Origin: Zonotrichia leucophrys gambelii
Taxonomy: Eukaryota; Chordata; Aves; Passeriformes; Passerellidae
Direction of reading: 5' to 3'
DNA: 64,000 bases
Assembly: GCF_028769735.1 (NCBI RefSeq)
Contig: NC_088171.1
Span: 127,923,533-127,987,532, forward strand
Shown: in pieces, positions 1 to 9,366 of the stretch
How the letters are laid out: each line of letters begins with the position of its first letter
Position numbering within the stretch: the stretch's first letter is position 1
Program-made: the position numbers and the translations under genes
The notes under the pieces: model-generated
Seen by the model: the letters and a program-made list of their open reading frames with translations, nothing else
What the model was told of the DNA's origin: nothing
Database searches by the model: none

Positions 1-1317
1 TCAGGGCAAGGCACTACCTTGTAGTTTAACCCACAGAAATAATGGGAGATATACTGAATACCAGAACTTGTCTGTTTTAAAGCCTCATTAGCTGTATTTC
101 TACCCGGGTGTGGGGGGTGTCAGCTTGCCCAAGTCAGATATTGATATGTTCTGGCATAATGATGCTCAAAGAAAGTTGGAAGAATGTGCTGTTTCTTCAG
201 GAGTCTGCGAGTAGCTCTAACATTTTTGTACAGATAAATGCAACAGTTTTATAGTTTGATGAGGAAAGAAACCACCACAATCTGCTTTGGCAGCATGTTC
301 ACTGTGATTTCTGCAGTGTGTGAACGCAGCAAGGAGAGTGACAGGGTTTGGGGAATTTCTCAGCCAAGCAGCATAACTCAGAAACAAGTTTGGCTCTTGG
401 GAAAATCTTTAATTATCATTTCCTTGTATTTTTGTAAAATCTGCTTGCTTTAGGACAATTGTTCATATATACCTGGAGTTTATTTATTTATTTCTCATGT
501 ATTTATTAATTGCTTTTCATCTCAACATAAATGGGATGAGAGCTCTGGCATGTTCCTTGTCTAAAGAGAAGCAAGTGATTTACAATGGCTTTGTGTACAT
601 GTTGCTTTGGAATTGAAGTCTAAGTATTCTCATGATAAAAATGTTCAGATCTGGAAATCCTCCTGATTCTACAGCATTTCAGAATATTTTCCACCAAGTA
701 CTTATGCCAGTAGATACTTCAGGAGTAAAATTGGATTAATAGTTCCAAAATCATTTTGGATCAATGGGCATCAAATGCCACTGTTACTCTGTTTTTCAAT
801 AATACGCTATGGAAGGAAGCCTTACAGAACAGTAGGTATAGAAATTAAGAAAATCTTTGAGGGAATTCATGCTTTCTCCAGCAAATACATTAATATCCAT
901 GCACATTCCAGAAAACTTAGTTCAAGAACTCTCTCTAAAAATGTCCTGTTTTTCACAGAACCTTGTGGTAGCAGACGTAGCCATAGCTGGTAAATATGAA
1001 GAAATTTCAGACCATAGCTTTTCTAAAGGAGTCCAAAGAAAGACACTCTGTTGCAAGGCACCCTTAAGGAAAAGGTTGCAGTGACTAACTCTATTTCACC
1101 TGAAATAATTTGTTTATATCTTTTCCTGGTCTCAAACCAGAGGCAGTGCAGAATTTAGAGCACTAATTTGCTTCTGTGAGCTACTGTTGTTACATTGATT
1201 GATTCACATGAAAAGTAAAGGACAAACATAGCAGAGGAAATATCTTCTGCTGAGGACATTCTGCTTTATTTTTCGTATGATTGTTCCTGAAGGAGCAATC
1301 ACATGAAAAATATGATA
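1..1317. other. Unique AT-rich sequence, no feature recognised
   Basis: Ordinary AT-rich non-coding sequence. Open frames are at most about 75 codons and overlap on both strands, with no recognisable domain, signal peptide or start context. No transposon end, RNA gene or tandem array was seen. Confidence 0.6.
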
Positions 1318-1421
1318 AATAAGTAAGTAAGTAAAAATATAATAAATAAATAAGTAAATAAATAAATAAATAAATAAAAGATAAGTAAGTAAACAAGTAA
1401 AAATATAATAAATAAATAAGT
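1318..1421. repeat. A-rich tetranucleotide tract (AAAT/AAGT)n with an internal 27-bp direct repeat
   Basis: The tract is built from AAAT and AAGT units with sporadic substitutions. A 27-bp segment at 1329-1355 recurs exactly at 1395-1421, a period of 66 bp, so the tract grew by at least one segmental duplication in addition to single-unit slippage. The two Tyr/Leu/Ile-rich open frames on the minus strand here (1190-1396 and 1204-1512) are translations of this simple repeat, not genes. Confidence 0.9.
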
Positions 1422-1698
1422 TTTCCAGCAAATGAATGTAAGGTATAGGAATTAGCTTTAAATCAAGTGTCTTCCTGCTGTAGGAATCAGATTTCTGTCT
1501 TCCTGCAAACAAAAAATTTGCTCCATGACTACAAAATTAAGGACAAAAAGTTCTTATAAGATCTAGCTCACATTCATGTGACAAAATAAACCTCTAAACT
1601 GCTTGTCAACTTATCAACAGACTATGAGCCTTTAAAATATATACAGTTTCCTTATTTTCCCTACACCTGCTTTACGAATATTTTTCACATTCAAATTT

Positions 1699-1736
1699 TG
1701 CACATAAATATCTTACTTGCACATAAATATCTTACT
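1699..1736. repeat. 19-bp tandem duplication, two copies
   Basis: Two adjacent identical 19-bp copies (1699-1717 and 1718-1736), each beginning TGCACATAAATA. This is a simple local duplication in unique sequence with no evident function. Confidence 0.9.
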
Positions 1737-1874
1737 TTTAGCTCAACTAACTGACAGCAGGGTCCCTGTCTCTTTGGATGTATTACTCCTTCAACCCAGG
1801 GTAGAAAATCACTCTCATGAGGCACAGAGCCCCAGTAGAGAGCTGTGGAAGTGAGCTGAGGAACTTTGCTGCTC

Positions 1875-2141
1875 GGGAAGGGAAGGGAAGGGAAGGGAAG
1901 GGAAGGGAAGGGAAGGGAAGGGAAGGGAAGGGAAGGGAAGGGAAGGAAGGGAAGGGAAGGGAAGGGAAGGGAAGGGAAGGGAAGGGAAGGGAAGGGAAGG
2001 GAAGGGAGGAAGGGAAGGGAAGGGAAGGGAAGGGAAGGGAAGGGAAGGGAAGGGAAGGGAAGGGAAGGGAAGGGAAGGGAAGGGAAGGGAAGGGAAGGGA
2101 AGGGAAGGGAAGGGAAGGGAAGGGAAGGGAAGGGAAGGGAA
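1875..2141 (+). repeat. (GGGAA)n pentanucleotide microsatellite, three blocks
   Basis: A pure purine tract on the + strand, read as 14 perfect GGGAA units (1875-1944), one GGAA slip (1945-1948), 11 units (1949-2003), a GGGA+GGAA slip (2004-2011) and 26 units (2012-2141). Runs of GGG separated by two A match the standard intramolecular G-quadruplex pattern. The polypurine/polypyrimidine asymmetry also allows triplex (H-DNA). The long open frames on both strands (Gly-Arg-Glu-Gly-Lys or Pro-Phe-Pro-Ser-Leu repeats) exist only because a 5-bp unit without stops reads open in several frames. The array length in the assembly may not be exact. Confidence 0.97.
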
Positions 2142-4007
2142 GGAGCCTTGGCTGCGCCCAGGTACCAGACAGCAGCCTGGATAGGGGCTGCCAAACTCGT
2201 ATGGTCACTGTCAAAGGCTTCCTAAAGAGCACACAGCAGTCTGCACTCTTAATTAAACACCAGAGTCTAAGAGTTAAGGAGTCAGTTCCTTATTCTACCT
2301 CAGGGATTCTGTGTGACCATGCTAATAATACTCACTTTTTCCTGGAATAAGAACTGCTTCACACTGCAGACAGCAGTGCATTGGAGAGATAACTGAGTTG
2401 GCTTTAACCAGGAAGAATAAGGACTGCCTATCATACCATGAGCCTATACACAAATATCTGTATGGTTTCTGGTAGCCAGGCTACCTTGGATATCTTTGCA
2501 CTGTGCTTGGTTTGCACTAAAACCCTGTCCTTAGTATGGCAACATCCACCAAAGATAAATCCTAACCCAAGATGGGGCTGGCAGTTGTGAACACTGAACA
2601 ACTGCTGAGATGTACAATGGCAATTCCTGAGCGTACTTTTAATTTAGGCACCATGGTCTGGACCAGGCAGTGACACTTCTACTTATGGCAGAGTCATACT
2701 TTTTCTCTCTGGTTTCAGTGATTCAATTTGTTTTAGACTGAGCTACTGCTCAGTAGTTATGATGGTCACAGTTTGGCCAATAAAGGGAAACAGACAGACA
2801 TTCTTGGAAATGTAAATGAAATTTTTTATTTCCAGCTCTTTTCTTCATTTGCTGCTGGGGCATCTCATTTATCAGTCTCTAACACATCTTCAGTGTGCTA
2901 TAGTTTTTGGGAGGTGTGCACAGAAGTATTTTAGAAGTTGTCTTGCTCTGACATAGGGACAGATGATGGAATTTTGAGACCTCTAAAAAACAAGCAACTC
3001 AGATAAAATATAGTAGAGGGCTGGATTTGTGGAACAGTCACAAAAATATCCTTCCACTTAATCAGCACTTAAATAGTTAAAAATTGTTGCACTCCTATTA
3101 CCTTTAAGTTTCATAATGGACAATCAAGCTGAATGAAGCAGTTTGGTTACATCTCTGTTACAGATAAAATTTCAGGCTCCCTGAAGATTCAGAAAAGAGT
3201 GGTTTTTATCATCTCGTACCTGGTGCACATTTTAAAAGATCACAGTGATGAGCATATGGCAACTGTTTTCATTTTTTTATAGTTTTTTGATTCAACATCA
3301 AGGAGATGATTCTGCAGCCAGTGATAACTATGAAGAGAAAATCCTGGGGGTTTAGTTTTAAACATAAAACAATGCAATAATCCCTATCAGCAGAGTGACT
3401 GCAAAAATCTAGGTTAACCAGACCCACTCATCCCAACCAGTACTAATTCTGTGGTCTTAATTTGTAGGCTTTCATGGGTTTTATTTTCCAAAACCTGACA
3501 TTTCTGCCTGTAGCTATCTCAAGTAGCTGACTCCTTTCAAGTGAATGACATGGACAAAGCTTTACTGCTCTATAGCACGGTTGAATCATAGCTGCAATTT
3601 TGTCTTTTTCATTACTGACTTTCAGGGAATGAGCAAGCCCAGAAGCAGAATCATCTTTCTTTTCATTTGTGAGATTCTTGACAGTGTTGGAGGTGGTAAA
3701 GAAATCTGGAGACAAGAGTGGTCATGATGGAGCTAAAGGACTTATTCTAGTGACATTATACATATGTTGTCAATCTACTTGTGTCCTCTCTCTTTTTAAC
3801 CTCCTCATGCAGTCATACATAAAGAAGTTACGTTGGGGAAGTCAAGAGGATTTTTGCAGATCTTTACCTATTTCAGCTAACAACACACGCTTCATCCTTG
3901 CTCTTGCCATGTAACAGCAAATCTGCTCAGTCATATAGTCAAGACTGACATCATGGCTCATTTTTAAAGGAAATGTCATTTCTTCTAAGCTCCTTCTCCA
4001 GCAAAAG
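2142..4007. other. Unique sequence, no feature recognised
   Basis: Non-coding AT-rich sequence between the pentanucleotide array and a CR1 tail. Open frames are short (90 codons or fewer), overlapping and without recognisable similarity. No tandem array or transposon end was found. Confidence 0.55.
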
Positions 4008-4066
4008 TCTGGACCGGATGATTTTTGAGGTCCATTCAAACCTGGGCTATTCTGTGTTTCTGTACC
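4008..4066 (+). mobile_element. CR1 LINE, 3'-terminal fragment
   Basis: The + strand reads as the end of a CR1 3' UTR. A GGACCGGATGATTTTTGAGG stretch corresponds to the family's 'gactagatgacct..gaggtcc' block. It is followed by a match to 'cattccaacctgggctattctgtg', which is where CR1 copies end with a short ATTCTATG-type tail. Only about 60 bp are recognisable. Sequence upstream to about 3.84 kb may be a more diverged part of the same copy, but I could not align it by eye. Confidence 0.55.
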
Positions 4067-5869
4067 ATTAAACTTCACCTACAGAGTATAATTTCCCAAG
4101 TTTTGCTGTTAGTTTTCACACTCAATTTGTAGAGAATTCAGAGTCCTCACAGAGAATGCTCAGTGTAGGCCACTTCAGCTTTTACCTCAGAAAGCTTCCT
4201 TCTTTATGTAGCATCCACTCTCTATTGACTGACAATAATCTTTCTGGACTCAAGAAATAGTCATCAAGCCTTTTTTGACATGGTGTTTCAGCTAGGAATG
4301 TCCTGGCATTTAAACACTACTTTGCAGAAAGTTGTAGTTTCAGCTTTTCTGTGGAGCTGTGCCTTCATGCAGGGCACCACCTCAGAGCTTACACAGGACT
4401 GATGCTCACTCTACTCTTGGTGTCACTGCGGTTTTGATGCTCCATCCCCCATTGTGCATCATGCACTGAGGAAGTCCATGCTCTGTCACAGACATAAGGA
4501 GGCTCTTGTAATCCTCTAGTGGATTCCACCACAAACAAGTTTCTGATATTTATTTTGTATTTTTGATATTCTAGGTTCTGATATTTATTTGGTATTCCAC
4601 AATGCTGAACAATGTGTGAAACAGTGACTAGATGTAATGTCCACCTCTGAAGTCTTAGCAGCTATTGTTTTCCAAAACTGTCTTCTCAGCCACTATGAAA
4701 AATCACAATTATTCAAATATCCCCTTACACTTTCAGGATAATTCACCTGGCCGACATATTTAAACTTCCCGTCTGAGCCAGCCAGACTATCTTTAGATCC
4801 AGTGGAGTGCAACTGGCAACTGTTCATGTCATCTAAAATAGACACCTAAAATAGTCTTCCTAAGATCCTCTTCTTTTCCACTAAGTGAAAGACATTCAAC
4901 TGTGGACAAGTCAGGTGTCCATCCCTCAATATAAGGTGCTAAGGCAAAATAAAAGCTGTGAAGTGACTTTATAAGCATTTGTTGTGAGGAATATAAAAAA
5001 GGCAGAAGATATTAATGGGATAGTTTTATCCTAGCAATAGATTAAGATAAGAGAATATAAAGAATGTAAACTTGGACTGTTAATATATAACAATGATGGG
5101 CAGGAAGGGTGAAAAACAATACAACAAAATGTTTGGTGACATAACATCATTCAAAATAACCAGCACACACAAAGATAAGGAGGGGCACCATGCAAGTCTG
5201 TGTGACCATCTGGGCATCCAAAACCAGTCAGGTCATTGTCAACAATGGCTGGAGACAGACATAATGTATAAGATTGAATAAAGACTAGGATAGACAATTA
5301 TCCTGACAAGTTATATCAGGTCATAAACAAGCATCTGATTCTCAACTGGAACACTATGATCAGCTGTGGTTCTATCTTAAGGACAGTAGGTAGAAAAGAG
5401 ATTTATTGACAGCTGATTACTATTGTTAGAGTCATGAGAGAACTAGTTTAAAATTATTCTGAAAAAAATGTGTTTGGCTGTTTGAATAAGCAAAAAAATT
5501 AGTGTCAAGTCATAAAAAGTGTGTAGTAAGGGACAATGGGCTTTGCTAGTTGGTTCGCATTTTCTTCATGCTTCTAGGTAACAAATACAAAATATTCTGA
5601 CTAAGGAAATGTGCATAATGGGAAAATAGGGTTGTGAGAAGGCCATCTAATATTCCTCCTGCTCTGAAAGAGGATCTAACACAGAGTATATTAGTGTTTC
5701 GTTTACTTGATATGGAAAAACATCAACTGAGATTGCATAAGTTTCTTCATTTGGGTGTTCCATTTCTTAAATATCTCATTTAAAAAGTCATGTCTAATAT
5801 ATAACTCAAATTTTTACAGAAAAGAGTTCCAATTATTACTGAACCTACCCATAGTCAACAAGTAATTTC
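4067..5869. other. Unique sequence, no feature recognised
   Basis: AT-rich non-coding DNA with no repeat, RNA gene or credible coding frame. The open frame at 5093-5281 is 62 codons and shows no family features. Confidence 0.55.
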
Positions 5870-6745
5870 AGTCCTTTTGTAACAAATTTTACATATTGAA
5901 AGGCTGCTACCATGTCTGTCTCCCAGTCTGTTTTCTCCTAGACTAAACAAACCAAATTCTTTCAACCCTTCTTCATAGACCATGCTTTCTAAACCTCTAA
6001 TCACTCTTGTCACTCTGTCCTGGACTCTCGCCAAACACAGTTTTTCATAAAGCATGGTACCCAAATCTGGATAAAATATTCCAGTAGTAGTAGATAGACC
6101 AGAATAATTACATCCCAAATTTCACATCCTTCTTCTGCATCTTTGAGTAAGATTTTCTTTTTGAAACAACATCACATTTCTGTCTCACATTCAGTCTGAT
6201 GTGCTGAAGATATTTTCTGCAGTACATCATTCTTTCCAGTTACTGTCCACTTTGTGGTTTTGTGTTTGACTTCTCCTTTCTGCATGTATCACTTTATACT
6301 TTTTCCCCCCTAGTGTTTACTCTCATTGATTGCTTTTAATTTTTTTTATTTTATTCTATTCTTCGAAGTGTGTGTAATTCTCTCTCCTAGTTTTGACATT
6401 CATCAATTATGCTTTCCAATTCTTAATCAAAGTCACAAAAAATATTATGCATGGTTCAAGTAGAAGTTTTATAGAGTGCTATGATGCATTCTCTTTGAGA
6501 ATTGTTTTCCAAACAGTTGTTCATCTAAAATGAAATTATTTAATTGAGTTCATATATTATCTTCTTGGGAATGTAATATGAGGGCATAAAAATCTTTACC
6601 AATAGAAAGATAAATTATCGTTATATTTTTCCAGTGTATTCCAGTCATCTTGACAAAGAAAGAAAATAGATAGGGTTGAGATAATTTTGTCTGGACAAAA
6701 CCACATTTATCTTCTATGTTCTTCATATTACTGGCTAATAATTAG
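5870..6745 (-). mobile_element. Ancient CR1 LINE, degraded ORF2 (reverse transcriptase to C-terminus)
   Basis: Read on the minus strand, 5908-6070 carries the C-terminal part of CR1 ORF2. The minus frame at 5855-6118 shows the signatures ARVQDRVTRVIRGLES, then YEEGLKEFGLFSL, matching the conserved 'RVQRRATR.IRGLE...YEERLKELGLFSLE' region. Further into the element, 6240-6330 resembles the 'cactttgcact..' segment upstream of this region. 6650-6730 resembles the earlier RT portion around the 'acaaaaccatgt' block. The frame is broken many times and no complete domain survives. Its divergence is much greater than that of the CR1 at 56-57 kb, suggesting insertion long before modern bird orders. The edges are approximate, and the distal part is less certain than 5.9-6.1 kb. 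Confidence 0.75.
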
Positions 6746-6954
6746 ATCCAAGGGTTTTTAAAAAACAAAAGTACGGTGCCCTATATAAATTTTTGTAGGG
6801 TTTTTCTTTCCATTTTTATGAGTTGAGTGGGGGGTTTTCCCATTCCTTGGTCTTGTGAATCTCCTCCACATTGTAGGAGTTCCTAAGCATAATAATTTAC
6901 TGGATTGTTTTAACTGGTGAAAATACATCTCATTGGTCAACATCATATCAGGTC

Positions 6955-7159
6955 CCCTTCCCTTCCCTTCCCTTCCCTTCCCTTCCCTTCCCTTCCCTTC
7001 CCTTCCCTTCCCTTCCCTTCCCTTCCCTTCCCTTCCCTTCCCTTCCCTTCCCTTCCCTTCCCTTCCCTTCCCTTCCCTTCCCTTCCCTTCCCTTCCCTTC
7101 CCTTCCCTTCCCTTCCCTTCCCTTCCCTTCCCTTCCCTTCCCTTCCCTTCCCTTCCCTT
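6955..7159 (-). repeat. (CCCTT)41 pentanucleotide microsatellite, perfect
   Basis: Exactly 41 uninterrupted CCCTT units (205 bp), equivalent to AAGGG/GGGAA on the minus strand. The motif is the same as at 1875-2141 but reverse-complemented. The lack of any interruption implies recent expansion or active homogenisation, so the locus is probably highly length-variable. The G-rich minus strand fits the G-quadruplex pattern. It lies about 210 bp beyond the far end of the ancient CR1. The open frames in and across it on both strands are repeat artefacts. Confidence 0.97.
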
Positions 7160-9233
7160 TTGTTTATTTTTTGACAGCATTAAAGATTTCAAGATTGGTT
7201 ATGCACTGCTTATGTTTCACAACTATTTACTGCTGTGACTTTAATCTTGTCTCTCTTATGAATGGCCAGTCCTGAACTTCATTTTTCTTCACAGAACTAT
7301 TTCCCAAGGAATTTACCTAACCATAGTTTACCAACATTCTCTTTTTCAATGTTTATTGTGACTACTTTCATATTCTTCTTCATTTCACTAGAATCAGTGA
7401 ATCACCTTTTCGTTTCACAAATTTTCTGCCCCCAAATTTGCCAAAGTTCCTTTCCAAGTAAATCAATATATATATTGACTGTATCCAATTTATTCTCTTT
7501 TTCTTCCAAAATAAAAGCTCTTTTTCCCAAAACAGTCAAAAACAGAGAGATTTACATGAATAATAGGAATTGACTACTCTATCTTTTTCCATAGTACAAA
7601 AGAAAGAAAAACTTAGTGGTATTGAAATTTGTTAAACTTCAAGGTAAAAACAAACATGTTTTTTTCCCCACAATAAACACATTGCAGAACTCACTCCTGC
7701 TACATATTGTCAAAGCAAGGAGTCAAGTTCACAGAAGCATTAGATTTAAAAAATATGAATGATATAAAATACTGGGCTTCAGGGAAAAATTTAGCCACTG
7801 TCAGGTCTTAGAGTAGGCAATTTGAAAACACTCTGTTCATTTCTTTCCCTTTCTCCCTCCTTTCTTTCCAGAAGTATCTGGGGTTAGCCACTGTCAAGAT
7901 AAGAAAAGTGAACTCCTAAGCTGATCCAGTTCTTCTACTTTCATGGATAACTTTGGCATTTAGCTTGTCTGCAAATTCTTTCTAGTCTAAACACCAGTAA
8001 GTAAATTCAAACCATAAATAATAAAAACATTGGCAGGCCAAAAAAGAATTTGAGGAACAACTTTCTAACAGCAAAAAGCTAACAATAAAACCATCTTCAG
8101 ATCATAAAAAACCCAGAAGTCTGCCAGGCAATCTGTGGAGCTGATAGATGGTAAAGGTGCAAGAGGGAAACTCAATGAAAATAAAACTTTAGTAGTTAGA
8201 AAACCTCTGAGAATTCCTTGTGCTAAGGTTCACTCTTGGGGAGCATAAAGCGAGTCCAACACTTGCCTCTTTCAATGAAAAGGAGAAGGTAGAAGAACTG
8301 TGTCAAATAAGAGCATAAATTAAAGATGTTTTAGAGCCTATGGCTGAAATTAAGAAGAATAAATCTCTAGAACATTCACTCAAGAGCTCAGAAAGATCTC
8401 AACATGTTGCTGGACTCTGGTCTGATACTCACTGCTGTGCTCCAGCTCAGTCCCAGCACAGCAGCAAGAGAAGAGGCAAATGTGGCTTCAGTTTCTGAAA
8501 AGAGCCCCAGGAGACAGTCTTGACACTGTGGGTCAGCTCATTTCTGTCCCAGAAAAGCTGGTAGCAACAGACATGAGTTAACCTCTGAGTGTAAAGGAGA
8601 GGAAACAAAGCATTCGGTTACCCTGACAGTGGACAAAGGCTACAAGAAGGTACTCAAGCATCTTTGTGCTGATGCAATTGAGTTTCAATGAATCTAAAGG
8701 AAGATTCATTGGGAAATAATCCTAGAGGTAAATGAAATAGCAGTAATAGAATAACAGATAGCTGTTACTCTTCAAAAGGAGATTCTGGAGATGGCCTGGC
8801 TTTTTTTTTTGCAAATCTCATGCCAGTGCTTTACTACAAACACTTGAGTGCTGACAGCATATTAAGGAGCTGTTACATGGGCAGCCTCTGTCTCCGGAAA
8901 TCCCTAATCCATGATGAGAGTAACATGATATTGCAGGAAAAATACTGTTCTCTTCTTGCCCTGGGTTTATTTGCTTGGTTTGGGGCTTTTTTTTTTTTTT
9001 TGAATCTGCTACTGGCAACTATTGGACAGAGGACAACATTCAAGATGGATGTTTCATCATCTCCAGTACAAACATTCTAATGTTCACATGAATTATCGCT
9101 GGATTTGCAAGCTAGCCCCAAATTTACACTGAAGAAGCAGCCATCAAATTCCCCACATCATAAAGTGATGTATTCCCCCCTGGAACCTTTTCTGGTTTTG
9201 GTTGAATATTTCTTGAGTTACCTGAAAATTTAT
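7160..9233. other. Unique sequence with one small hairpin
   Basis: AT-rich non-coding DNA. The open frame at 7262-7573 (103 codons, Phe/Ser-rich) has no recognisable domain and sits in pyrimidine-rich sequence next to the (CCCTT)n array, so I do not call it a gene. A perfect 10-bp inverted repeat with a 6-nt loop lies at 8686-8711 (arm CAATGAATCT). Short T runs occur near 8800 and 8985. Confidence 0.55.
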
Positions 9234-9366
9234 GGCCAGATTTTTAAAACTGCACATAAACACATTTTTTTAATCAGCTAATGCAGCAGATAAATTCATG
9301 TTTAGGCACCTAAAACTAGAGATAAAAACATGCTTAGGTGCCTAAATACCTTTAAAATATGGCCCT
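9234..9366. mobile_element. Palindromic MITE-like relic with TTTAGGCACCTAAA motifs
   Basis: The imperfect terminal inverted repeats are GGCCAGATTTTTAAA at the left (9234-9248) and its near-complement TTTAAAATATGGCC at the right (9351-9364). Inside are the near-palindromes TTTAGGCACCTAAA (9301-9314) and TAGGTGCCTAAA (9335-9346). This organisation matches a short non-autonomous palindromic repeat that I recognise as common in turtle, crocodile and bird genomes. Its superfamily is uncertain. It has no coding capacity and no clear target duplication was identified. Confidence 0.55.

Noticed and set aside
1190..1512. Tyr/Leu/Ile-rich minus-strand frames that look like membrane segments
   Set aside because: They are read through the AAAT/AAGT simple repeat; the hydrophobic pattern comes from its codons.
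1691..2350. Long open frames on both strands (up to 177 codons) across the GGGAA array
   Set aside because: They are translations of a stop-free pentanucleotide repeat that reads open in several frames, with no gene structure outside the array.
6758..7238. Open frames of 85-144 codons across the CCCTT array
   Set aside because: Same artefact as at 1.9 kb; the non-repeat ends encode nothing recognisable.
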